From: Flavobacteriaceae bacterium
GTDB taxonomy: Bacteria > Bacteroidota > Bacteroidia > Flavobacteriales > Flavobacteriaceae
Assembly: GCA_023700885.1 (NCBI GenBank)
Contig: JAMPYA010000032.1
Coordinates: forward strand, 1 to 16,247
Direction: 5' to 3'
DNA: 16,247 nucleotides
Positions 1-9,000 of this stretch are shown here, in pieces. The position numbers and the translations under genes were made by a program. The notes beneath the pieces are model-generated. The model was given only the letters and a program-made list of their open reading frames with translations, did no database searches and had not been told where the DNA came from. Within the stretch, counting starts at the first letter, position 1. The number at the start of each line of letters is the position of its first letter.

Positions 1-1485
1 GCCTCTAATAACTCTGTTGATGATATCAGAAGTTTAACCGATCAGGTTAGGATACCACCACAAGTTGGAAAATACAAAGTATATATTATTGATGAGGTTC
101 ATATGTTGTCACAATCAGCTTTTAATGCCTTCTTAAAAACATTGGAGGAACCGCCTGCACATGCTATTTTTATTTTAGCAACCACCGAAAAACACAAAAT
201 AATACCCACTATATTATCGCGTTGTCAAATATTTGATTTTAAACGAATTGGAGTTAATGACATCAAAAAATACTTAAAGAAAATTGCCAAAGAGGAGCAA
301 ATTACAGCAGAAGATGACGCCCTGCATATCATCGCTCAAAAAGCAGATGGTGCCTTACGTGATGCCCTTTCTATTTATGACAGAATTGTCAGTTTCTGCG
401 GTAAAGAACTAAGCAGACAAGCTGTAGCAGAAAACTTAAATGTGTTAGATTATGAAGTGTATTTTACAGTTACCGATCTCATCTTAGAAAATAAAATTCC
501 GGACTTATTACTCGAATTTAATACTATTTTAGGAAAAGGTTTTGACGCGCATCATTTCATTATCGGGTTAGCATCACATTTCAGAGATTTGTTAGTTGCA
601 AAAACTCCCAATACCGTTTCCTTATTAGAAGTAGGTGAAAACACTCAGAAAACCTATATTGAACAAACTAAAAAAAGTTCAGAATCTTTCTTGTTAAAAG
701 CGATTGATTTAGCTAATACGGGCGATTTAAGATATAAAGAAAGTAAAAATCAGCGACTTTTAATAGAATTAACTTTAATGCAATTAGCCTCTATCACTTT
801 TGATGGAGAAAAAAAAAATGACAGTCACTTCATAATTCCCGCCAGTTATTTTAAAAAATCTGCCAAGGTTCAGCTTACTATAAATCAAGAAAATGAAGTT
901 GAACCTACAAATGATTGTAATATAAAAATAACCTTTACCGAAAAGGAATCAAATCCAAGCACAATAGACACTATTGTTGAAGAGCCAAAACAGCCAGTTC
1001 TTCAAAAACCAAATTTAAAACTGGAAATCCGCCGTACTTCTGCCCTATCTATTTCAAATATTGAAAATCAGAAAGAAGCGATGAAAAAAAATTTAGATTT
1101 TGTTGATGAAAGCTTATTGCCTAGAGATCCTTTTACTACAGACCAATTAATATCATTATGGAATGAATTTTCTCTAAGTCAGCTACAATCAGGTAAAAAA
1201 TTAAAAAATGCTGTTTTAACATCATCTACACCAAGCTGTAATGGGACCCAAATTAACTACCAAGTGGCCAGCAAAAATATGAAAGAACAATTTCTACATA
1301 TTGCACCGCAATTACTAAAATTTTTAAAAGAAAGACTTAATAATTACGGTATTGCCTTTAATATAGAAGTTACAGAAACTATTCAAACAAAATATGCGCA
1401 TTCTCCAAGAGAAAAATACGATTTGCTGGTTACAAAGAATGCAGAACTCGAATTGCTTCGAGAGCGCTTTAATCTAGAACTATAA
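1..1485 (+). CDS. dnaX: DNA polymerase III subunit gamma/tau, 5'-truncated by the window
   Basis: DnaX is the ATPase of the clamp loader, which places the sliding clamp on primed DNA and, as tau, tethers the replicative polymerase. The frame is open from base 1, so the first methionine at 103 is internal. Visible residues (numbered from base 1) include the Walker B segment YIIDEVH at 28-34, the sensor-1 segment LATTE at 59-63 and the SRC motif with the arginine finger at about 73-75. Domain III ends near residue 268, followed by a low-complexity linker and a tau-like C-terminal domain of about 200 residues. The N-terminal zinc module and Walker A loop lie upstream of the window. A run of ten A at 809-818 sits at the domain III/linker junction (see separate entry). 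The gene ends 74 bp before mnmE, on the same strand. The identity is secure from the very conserved clamp-loader motifs. Confidence 0.96.
   Translation, partial: ASNNSVDDIRSLTDQVRIPPQVGKYKVYIIDEVHMLSQSAFNAFLKTLEEPPAHAIFILATTEKHKIIPTILSRCQIFDFKRIGVNDIKKYLKKIAKEEQITAEDDALHIIAQKADGALRDALSIYDRIVSFCGKELSRQAVAENLNVLDYEVYFTVTDLILENKIPDLLLEFNTILGKGFDAHHFIIGLASHFRDLLVAKTPNTVSLLEVGENTQKTYIEQTKKSSESFLLKAIDLANTGDLRYKESKNQRLLIELTLMQLASITFDGEKKNDSHFIIPASYFKKSAKVQLTINQENEVEPTNDCNIKITFTEKESNPSTIDTIVEEPKQPVLQKPNLKLEIRRTSALSISNIENQKEAMKKNLDFVDESLLPRDPFTTDQLISLWNEFSLSQLQSGKKLKNAVLTSSTPSCNGTQINYQVASKNMKEQFLHIAPQLLKFLKERLNNYGIAFNIEVTETIQTKYAHSPREKYDLLVTKNAELELLRERFNLEL
809..821 (+). promoter_or_regulatory. A10 slippery run in dnaX with an immediate -1 frame stop
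   Basis: Ten consecutive A residues (809-818) encode part of Glu-Lys-Lys-Asn directly after domain III. In the -1 frame (equivalent to one extra A in the mRNA) the next codon is TGA at 819-821. In the +1 frame a TAA follows at 833-835. In other bacteria dnaX makes a short gamma form at this place, by programmed frameshift in E. coli and by slippage on an A run in Thermus. The run, its location and the stops are seen directly; production of a gamma-like protein of about 273 in-window residues is inferred. Confidence 0.55.
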
Positions 1486-1559
1486 AAATCATACTTTTAA
1501 GCTCAATTTACCAAAAATCATTTCACATTCCGTAATTTTACAAAAAAAATTAAATTGAA

Positions 1560-2957
1560 TTGAAATCCTACTATAACGACACCATCATCGCAATTGCAAC
1601 AGCACCAGGAATTGGTGCTATTGCGGTTATCAGACTTTCCGGGCCTGATGCCATTAATATCGCTAACACTTTTTTTAAATCAATAAAAGGAAATAAAGAT
1701 TTAACGCAACAAAAATCACATACCTTACATTTTGGAAATATTGTAGCGAATAACAAAATCCTAGATGAAGTGTTGGTTTCCTTATTTCACGGACCTAACT
1801 CTTACACAGGAGAAGATACAGTTGAGATTTCTTGTCACGGATCTTCTTATATTCAACAAGAAATTGTTCAACTTTTTCTGAGCCATAACGTAAGACTTGC
1901 AAGTCCTGGGGAGTTTACTTTACGAGCCTTTTTAAACGGAAAATTAGAGCTAGCACAAGCAGAAGCAGTAGCTGATTTGATAGAAGCCAATTCTACAGCA
2001 TCACATCAAGTAGCGATGCAGCAAATGCGTGGAGGATATTCAAAAGAAATTAAGAATTTACGACAAGAACTGTTGGATTTTGCGTCTTTAATGGAATTAG
2101 AATTGGATTTTTCTGAAGAAGATGTTGAATTTGCTGATAGAAATGAATTTAACCAATTAGTCGATAAAATTCGTTTGGTTTTGAAACAATTAGTGGAATC
2201 ATTTGCCTTAGGAAACGTTCTTAAAAACGGTATTCCAATTGCTATTGTTGGCGAACCTAATGTAGGAAAATCAACACTACTAAATGCTTTGTTAAAAGAA
2301 GAAAAAGCCATTGTTTCTGAAATTCCGGGAACCACACGCGATGCTATTGAAGATGAAATTGTCATTAACGGAATTGTATATCGATTTATTGATACTGCCG
2401 GAATACGTGAAACTACAGATATTGTAGAAAGTATCGGTATAAAAAAAACTTATGAGAAAATTAAACAAGCACAGATTGTTATTTACCTTTTAGATGCTAA
2501 AACTCTTAATCAGGAAAAATCAAAATTAATACACACAGAAATCTCCAAGATTCAGGAACAATTTTTACATAAAAAATTATTGATTATTGTCAATAAAATG
2601 GATTTAACCGATATAAATTCTGTTAAACAACTGCTTCCCTTTGAAAATGTACATTTTATTTCAGCAAAAACCGGTGAAGGAATTCATGAATTAACCTTAA
2701 AATTGACTTCCTTAGTACAAACCGGAGCCCTTTCATCTGGCGATATCATTGTGAGCAATAGCAGACATTATGAAGCCTTTTCTAACGCTTTAAAAGCTCT
2801 AAATGAGGTTAAAAAAGGATTAGATAGCAACATTCCAACCGATTTAATCGCCATAGATATTCGACAGGCTTTATTTCATTTAGGTGAAGTAACCGGACAA
2901 ATATCAACAGATGATTTATTAGGGAACATTTTCGCTAATTTCTGTATCGGAAAGTAG
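1560..2957 (+). CDS. mnmE: tRNA uridine-5-carboxymethylaminomethyl(34) synthesis GTPase MnmE
   Basis: MnmE works with MnmG (GidA) in the cytoplasm to install the carboxymethylaminomethyl group at wobble uridine 34 of certain tRNAs. The 465-residue product has the expected length. The N-terminal formyl-tetrahydrofolate-binding domain covers about 1-120 (start NDTIIAIATAPG), followed by a helical domain interrupted by the G domain. G motifs are all present: GEPNVGKS at 231-238, GTTRD at 257-261, DTAG at 278-281, NKMD at 345-348 and SAK at 368-370. The C-terminal CIGK at 462-465 carries the essential cysteine. The start is TTG: an in-frame TAA at 1551-1553 leaves no upstream ATG, GTG or TTG, and starting here gives the standard family N-terminus. 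The gene is on the same strand as dnaX and converges on katG, with 47 bp between their ends. Confidence 0.97.
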   Translation: MKSYYNDTIIAIATAPGIGAIAVIRLSGPDAINIANTFFKSIKGNKDLTQQKSHTLHFGNIVANNKILDEVLVSLFHGPNSYTGEDTVEISCHGSSYIQQEIVQLFLSHNVRLASPGEFTLRAFLNGKLELAQAEAVADLIEANSTASHQVAMQQMRGGYSKEIKNLRQELLDFASLMELELDFSEEDVEFADRNEFNQLVDKIRLVLKQLVESFALGNVLKNGIPIAIVGEPNVGKSTLLNALLKEEKAIVSEIPGTTRDAIEDEIVINGIVYRFIDTAGIRETTDIVESIGIKKTYEKIKQAQIVIYLLDAKTLNQEKSKLIHTEISKIQEQFLHKKLLIIVNKMDLTDINSVKQLLPFENVHFISAKTGEGIHELTLKLTSLVQTGALSSGDIIVSNSRHYEAFSNALKALNEVKKGLDSNIPTDLIAIDIRQALFHLGEVTGQISTDDLLGNIFANFCIGK

Positions 2958-3004
2958 CTATTGGAATAAGGCGTTTTATAGTTCATCAATTCAACAATTA
3001 ACTT

Positions 3005-5182
3005 TTACAAATCAAACCGATCCGCATTCATCACTTTTACCCAGGCCTTTACAAAATCTTTTACAAATTTTTCTTTGTTATCATCTTGGGCATAAACCTC
3101 AGCATAGGATCTTAGCACTGAGTTAGAACCAAACACCAAATCAACTCTCGTAGCAGTCCACTTAGTGGCTCCGCTTTTACGGTCGACGATATGATACAGA
3201 TTGTCTGAGATCTGCTTCCATGAGTATTTCATGTTGGTTAGGTTCACAAAAAAATCATTAGTTAACGCCCCTATAGTATCAGTAAAAACTCCGTGTTTTG
3301 TTCCCCCATAGTTGGTGTCTAATACCCGCATCCCTCCTATTAAGACAGTCATTTCAGGAGCGGTTAAGCCCATGAGTTGTGTTTTGTCTAACAGCAATTC
3401 TTCAGCATTTACGACATAGTCTTTTTTCAACCAATTTCTGTACCCGTCATGAATAGGTTCTAATACCTCAAAAGATTCAATATCGGTCATTTCTGCTGAT
3501 GCATCACCTCTTCCGGGAGCAAAAGGCACTTGCACGTTAACACCCGCTTTATAAGCTGCTTTTTCAATAGCGGCACTTCCTCCCAACACTATTAAGTCGG
3601 CAATACTGACTTTTTTAGTAAGATTGGATTGCAATTTTGTTAAGGCATTCAACACTTTTTGCAAACGCTCAGGTTCATTAGCTTCCCAGTCTTTTTGTGG
3701 AGCTAAGCGTATTCGGGCACCATTAGCACCCCCTCTGTAATCGGAACTTCGAAAAGTTCTGGCACTGTCCCAGGCGGTATTGATTAATTCTGTTGGCGTT
3801 AATCCGCTATTTAATAACTGACCTTTTAAATCGGTTATTTCAGTATCACTTAAAGTATAATTTACAGAAGGAATAGGGTCTTGCCATAGAAGCTCTTCTT
3901 GAGGAACATCTGCACCCAGATATCTGCTTTTCGGACCTAAATCGCGGTGGGTTAATTTAAACCATGCTCTTGCAAAAACTTCTGAAAAATAAGCAGGATT
4001 TTTATAAAAACGCTCCGAAATAGCTCTGTAAATAGGATCTTTAACCATAGCCATATCAGCATCGGTCATAATCGGATTATTGCGTTTATTGGGGATATGA
4101 GCATCTAAAGTTTTGTCTTCTTCTTTGATATTGATAGGTTCCCATTGCCATGCTCCTGCGGGACTTTTTTTGAGTTCCCATTCATAATTGAACAGTAAAT
4201 AAAAATATCCGTTATCCCACTGAGTAGGGTTGGTAGTCCACGCCCCTTCCAGTCCGCTGCTAACCGTGTCTTCTGCATTTCCTTTACCCTTAGGATTGAT
4301 CCAGCCAAAACCTTGTTCAAAGAGTGCTGCTGCTTCCGGTACTTCACCTAAAATAGAAGCATCACCATTTCCGTGACATTTACCTACGGTGTGACCTCCT
4401 GCAGTCAATGCAACGGTTTCTTCATCATTCATAGCCATACGCTTAAAAGTCATGCGCACATCTTGAGCGGTTCTTAAAGGATCCGGATTGCCGTCTACCC
4501 CTTCCGGATTGACATAAATCAATCCCATTTGAACGGCAGCTAACGAATTTTCGAGTGTTTCTCGATTTGAATCGTCTTCGTATCTGTGTTTGGTTGCTGC
4601 CAGCCATTCACTTTCAGATCCCCAATAAATATCTTTCTCCGGATGCCAAATATCTTTTCTACCCCCGGCAAAACCGAATGTTTTTAATCCCATAGACTCA
4701 TAAGCCATATTTCCGGCTAGTATCATTAAATCTGCCCATGAAATATTATTGCCGTATTTTTTTTTGATAGGCCAAATCAATCTTCTTGCTTTATCAAGGT
4801 TCACATTATCCGGCCAACTGTTAAGCGGTGCAAAACGCTGATTACCGGTATTACTTCCTCCTCTACCATCGGTTATTCTGTAAGTACCGGCAGCATGCCA
4901 TGCCATTCGAATCATTAAACCACCATAATGTCCCCAATCTGCTGGCCACCACTCCTGACTTTGGGTCATCAGTACCTTTAAATCTTTTTTAATAGCTTCC
5001 AAATCGAGTTTTTTAAAAGCTTCGGCATAATTAAAATTGGCTCCTAAAGGATTGGTTTTAGTGTCTTGTTGATGAAGTATATCTAGGTTCAGTGCTTTTG
5101 GCCACCACTCCATTACGTTATATACTGATGCTGTGTTAGCTCCATGCATAACCGGACATTTTCCTTTTTTTGAAGTATTCAT
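3005..5182 (-). CDS. katG: Catalase-peroxidase KatG
   Basis: This is a haem enzyme that breaks down hydrogen peroxide by catalase and peroxidase reactions. At 725 residues it has the usual length of the bifunctional family, with two homologous peroxidase-like halves. The distal haem pocket is at 92-96 (Arg92, Trp95, His96 in RMAWH). The Met-Tyr-Trp adduct required for catalase activity can be assigned to Trp95, Tyr223 (IYVNPEG) and Met249. The proximal haem ligand is His264 in TAGGHTVG. The 26- and 41-residue spacings from Tyr223 to Met249 and His264 match those of the M. tuberculosis enzyme. No signal peptide is seen, so a cytoplasmic location is likely. The gene stands alone, convergent with mnmE and divergent from the adhesin gene. 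No neighbouring OxyR or PerR gene is visible, and I found no clear CAAANNTA box (TANNTTTG on the minus strand) close upstream. Confidence 0.98.
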   Translation of the reverse strand: MNTSKKGKCPVMHGANTASVYNVMEWWPKALNLDILHQQDTKTNPLGANFNYAEAFKKLDLEAIKKDLKVLMTQSQEWWPADWGHYGGLMIRMAWHAAGTYRITDGRGGSNTGNQRFAPLNSWPDNVNLDKARRLIWPIKKKYGNNISWADLMILAGNMAYESMGLKTFGFAGGRKDIWHPEKDIYWGSESEWLAATKHRYEDDSNRETLENSLAAVQMGLIYVNPEGVDGNPDPLRTAQDVRMTFKRMAMNDEETVALTAGGHTVGKCHGNGDASILGEVPEAAALFEQGFGWINPKGKGNAEDTVSSGLEGAWTTNPTQWDNGYFYLLFNYEWELKKSPAGAWQWEPINIKEEDKTLDAHIPNKRNNPIMTDADMAMVKDPIYRAISERFYKNPAYFSEVFARAWFKLTHRDLGPKSRYLGADVPQEELLWQDPIPSVNYTLSDTEITDLKGQLLNSGLTPTELINTAWDSARTFRSSDYRGGANGARIRLAPQKDWEANEPERLQKVLNALTKLQSNLTKKVSIADLIVLGGSAAIEKAAYKAGVNVQVPFAPGRGDASAEMTDIESFEVLEPIHDGYRNWLKKDYVVNAEELLLDKTQLMGLTAPEMTVLIGGMRVLDTNYGGTKHGVFTDTIGALTNDFFVNLTNMKYSWKQISDNLYHIVDRKSGATKWTATRVDLVFGSNSVLRSYAEVYAQDDNKEKFVKDFVKAWVKVMNADRFDL

Positions 5183-5676
5183 AGGTTTAGTATTATTTAA
5201 AAAATTATTTTTTTATTCATATTACTTTTTCTAATTTACATTAAGGTATTTAGATGATTATACTTATAAAACTATATAAAAAACTATTTAAATTCACTCG
5301 AAATGAAGCTTATTTTATTGATGAAAAAAAAATAAGGAAGTTTAAATATATCTTCTAAGATAGCGAAAATAATTTATTTATTGATAAAAGACTATCAAAT
5401 ATTTCTATGTATTCATAAAATTAGGATATCAAAACATCTTCTTCATAATCATCTGAATGAAAACATCTTAAGTAATTTTAGGTTATACTTTTATTGACAT
5501 TTTCTAATCATTCAGTTTAAAAACATAGATCCTTTTGATATGCTACAACATGAAATAATAGCCTGATTCATTCTAGTTCGATAAGTTTTATGATATTATT
5601 CAAGAATAATAATATATTTTAGTTAAGCAGCAGATTTTTTTATTAAACATAACCCGTTAGTTAGAATTATTAAAAA
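5183..5676. other. Non-coding AT-rich stretch upstream of katG
   Basis: This is about 490 bp of very AT-rich DNA with no plausible gene on either strand. It must contain the katG promoter on the minus strand, but I could not identify a convincing TANNTTTG box there. No RNA gene or strong terminator hairpin was recognised. Confidence 0.5.
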
Positions 5677-5819
5677 CGTCAGTTCGAGTGATTTTTGTGG
5701 AGTAAAACGGAACAAAACTTCTCGGTACGCTTCGCTACTCCAAGTGACGTGTATCGAGAACCGTTTTTATCAATAATTTTTCTATTCTCGATACATTCGG
5801 ATAAATCGGAACACTGACA
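5677..5819. repeat. Multi-stem palindromic intergenic element (REP/MITE-like)
   Basis: About 143 bp of nested inverted repeats. CGTCAGTTCGAGT (5677-5689) pairs with ACTCCAAGTGACG (5737-5749) at 11 of 13 positions. GTATCGAGAA (5751-5760) pairs perfectly with TTCTCGATAC (5785-5794). GTCAGT (5678-5683) can also pair with ACTGAC (5813-5818), closing the whole element. It contains CGAGAA- and TACGCTTCGCTACTC-type segments that I associate with dispersed intergenic repeats in flavobacterial genomes. Only one copy is in this window, so its repetitive nature is inferred. Confidence 0.55.
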
Positions 5820-5916
5820 AAAAATTATCGTCCAAAACTAATTACACCCAATGGATTATTACATACTTTAAAATATTCAAATGTTTAATAACAAAATTTG
5901 TTCAACGTTAAAAAAA

Positions 5917-5986
5917 TACCATTCGTCGATACCTATTTACGGTTTATCGTTTTTTTTAATACATTTGATAAGAATTGATACTTTTG
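5917..5986 (+). promoter_or_regulatory. Promoter region of the adhesin gene with LytTR-like direct repeats
   Basis: Two direct repeats, TACCATTCGTCGA (5917-5929) and TACGGTTTATCGT (5938-5950), start exactly 21 bp apart and are followed by a T-tract. TACTTTTG at 5979-5986 matches the Bacteroidota TANNTTTG -7 box and lies 41 bp after the start of repeat 2. The same layout occurs before the two downstream DUF4402 transcription units. ACCATTCGT and ACGGTTTAT each fit the published LytTR-site consensus at eight of nine positions. An additional TACATTTG at 5960-5967 is a second possible -7 box, but it breaks the conserved spacing. Confidence 0.65.
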
Positions 5987-5996
5987 TAGCTTAGAA

Positions 5997-6075
5997 CAAG
6001 ATTAGAAAAATCTTGATTATTAAAAAATTAAGTATGAAACAGAGGTTCAAAATGCCTCTTTTTATCAAGCCTTAA
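5997..6075 (+). promoter_or_regulatory. Structured leader with a short upstream ORF and terminator-like hairpin
   Basis: The 5' leader of the adhesin gene contains a 7-bp hairpin (CAAGATT 5997-6003 with AATCTTG 6009-6015). A second hairpin (AGAGG 6041-6045 with CCTCT 6055-6059) is followed by a run of T, like a weak intrinsic terminator. CTTGAT (6012-6017) can alternatively pair with ATCAAG (6064-6069), enclosing the second hairpin. A 13-codon ORF (6034-6075, MKQRFKMPLFIKP) covers the terminator-like hairpin and ends 5 bp before the adhesin ATG. An attenuator or translational-coupling role is inference; the stems are short. Confidence 0.3.
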
Positions 6076-6080
6076 ATAGT

Positions 6081-9000
6081 ATGAAAATCAAGTTTGGAAA
6101 TTTAATAAAGCAGTATAGGAGATTTTCTAATCCACTATTAAAGATTAGTGAGCTAAGTAAAATTTTTTATTTTAATTTTATTGATTATAGCCTCCAAACT
6201 TGCCCTATTTACAATAAAACATTTAATGTTGTTTCAAAACTTGGCAGCTTAAATTCATTGAGGATAGTACTCCTTCCTATTCTATTTTTAAACTTTATAT
6301 CTTCTTTTGGTCAAGTAACCCAAACCTTTACTTCTAGCGGTACTTTTACGGTTCCTGCTAATGTTTATATCTTAAAAGTTGAAGTATGGGGGGGCGGAGG
6401 TGCTGGAGGAGGTTCTAATATAAATAAACAAGCGGGTGGCGGTGGCGGCGGTGGTGCTTATACTTTTAATAACAGTATTTCCGTAACGCCAGGAGAGGTA
6501 ATTTCTTACACAGTTGGTGCAGGCGGAGTTGGTGTTGTTGCCGGAAATGGCAGCAATGGAGGCAGTTCAACTTTTAAGGGAGTTAACGCAGGTGGAGGAT
6601 TTGGAGGTTTACGGGCAACTACTGTTCCAGGAGCAGGGGGCACAGGTGGTACTGGAGGATTTAATGGTGGTTCAGGAAGAGTGGGGACAAGTTCAACAGG
6701 TGGCGGTGGTGGTAGTAGTGCAGGTCCAGGTATTTCTGGCACAGGATCAGTGGGTATTTCTGCAACTTCAAATACTGGAGCAACAGCACCTTCAGGAGGT
6801 GGAAATGGTGGAGATGGATCAAGTAGCAGTTCTGGGAATAATGGTTTAAATCCAGGTGGTGGTGGTGGTGGTTCTGCTGATGCTCCTGGTTCAAATCAAT
6901 TTGCTGGTGGTAATGGAGGTATCGGACAAATAAAAATCACCTATACACAACCTATTTTAACAACAGTACCAACCTCTATAAATTTTGGCTATGTAATTAA
7001 TGGAGGAACATCTACTGTATCATCATTTTCATTAAGCGGTACTAATCTTTTATGGGCACCAGGAAATATTACCATAAACGCACCTGCAAATTTTGAGGTT
7101 TCCTTAGCAGCAGGTTCTGGATTTAGTGGTTCTGTAAATGTCCCCTATTCAGGAATCACACTTGCTGCTACCACTATTTATACGCGATTTAAACCCTCAT
7201 CAACTAATACCGATTATGTAGGAAATATCACCATTAACGGAGGCGGAACAACAGCTAATGTTGGGGTATCTGGAACTTCTAAACTATTGTATTGTGCATC
7301 GTCTGGAAATATGTCATACCAAACAAGTATTACCAGAGTTCAATTTAACACCATTAACAATAGTAGCGCCAAACCATCGGGTTATAGCGATTATACAACA
7401 CAATCAACCAATGTCAATATAAATAATACCTATAATTTATCAGTAAATGTAAATACTGATGGTAACTATACTATTTATGTTTATGCTTGGATTGACTGGA
7501 ATCATAATGGAGTTTTTGAAGCAGGGGAATCTTATAATTTAGGAACTGCTAATAATACCCCCAGCGGACCAACAAATTTAAGTCCGTTAAACATTACCTC
7601 CCCAGCAGGAGCTACCCTCGGTAGTACCAGAATGCGTATTGCTGCAAAATACAATGTTGCACCTACTGCCTGTGAACCAACAATATTTGACGGCGAAGTA
7701 GAAGATTATACCCTCAATATACTTCAGTCATGTACCATACCAACCATTAGCAGTATAACTCCAGCTTCAAGATGTGGAACCGGAACAGTTGTTCTGGGAG
7801 CTACGGCATCTGCCGGAATCATCAACTGGTATGCTGCCTCAACAGGTGGAACTTCGCTTGGAACAGGCACTAGTTTCACAACTCCTTCTATAACTACAAC
7901 TACCACTTATTGGGTAGATGCCACAGATAGTGGGTGTACAACGGGCTCGAGAACTGCGGTTATTGCAACTGTAAATCAAACCCCAGCTACCCCAGAAATA
8001 ATTTCAGGAGTTACTACACCCTGTGAAAATATTACAGGGGAAATTTATTCAATAACAGCAGTACCCAATGCAACCTCCTATACTTGGACCGTTCCATTGG
8101 GTTGGACAATTACTAGCGGAAATGGAACTACCTCTATTACATTAACCACAGGAACTGCAGGACAGAACGGAAATATAAGCGTTACAGCTAACAACACCTG
8201 TGGTTCAAGTACAGCACAAACCTTGGCAGTAACAGTTAAATCATGTATAAATAAATGGAAAGGAAGCATCAGTAATGATTGGAATACTCCGGCTAACTGG
8301 TCTCTAAATATAGTTCCTGCTGTTGATGCAAATATTTTATTTGACGATGCTCCGTTAAATCACTTAGTGTTAGATCAGGACAGAACAGTTACTGATGTTA
8401 CCAATACACAAGCTACCTACCGTATGGTGTTAAACGGTAGAAAATTGACCTTAAAAGGTGCTTTAATTTTTTCAAATGGAGCACAAATAGATGCTGCTTC
8501 AGCTAATTCGATTGTTGAATTTGCTGGAAGTGCCATACAATCTATTCCCGTTGGTTCTTTCTTAAATGATGCAATCTATAACATTACTGTTAGTAATTCT
8601 AATAATGTACAATTAATAGGAAACTTACGATTATTAAATTTAATCAGCACACCATCAACAGGAAGATTAGATGCGATTACAAACAATTCAACCATAAACT
8701 ATGCAGGTAATTCGATTCAATCTATTATTAGTAATCAGTATACAGGCGAACAAGCTTATAATTTGACCATTGATAATGCTATAGGTGTAAATATCAATAC
8801 CAATTTTAATATCGCTAATAACCTCTTGATTCAAGCAGGAAAAAAAATATCTGTTAACTCTCAAAATCAATTAACAGTAATAGGAAGTATTATCAATAAT
8901 GGGGGTATTAACGGTTTTATACTCCATTCAGATGTCAATGGTACCGCTTCCCTTCTACACAGCACCAATAGTGTTCCGGCAACAGTACAACGGTATATCA

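Noticed and set aside
3005..5182. katG as a recently broken or transferred gene
   Set aside because: Full length, all haem-pocket and adduct residues present, base composition not obviously different from neighbours by eye.
5960..5967. TACATTTG as the -7 box of the adhesin promoter
   Set aside because: It fits the consensus, but only TACTTTTG at 5979 keeps the 41-42 bp distance from repeat 2 seen at the other two promoters; it is kept as an alternative only.
6506..6894. Three overlapping ORFs on both strands inside the Gly-rich region (Pro-rich, Val/Gln-rich and His-rich translations)
   Set aside because: They are by-products of GGT/GGA-rich codons in the real frame of the large secreted protein; the compositions are low-complexity and no start context supports them.
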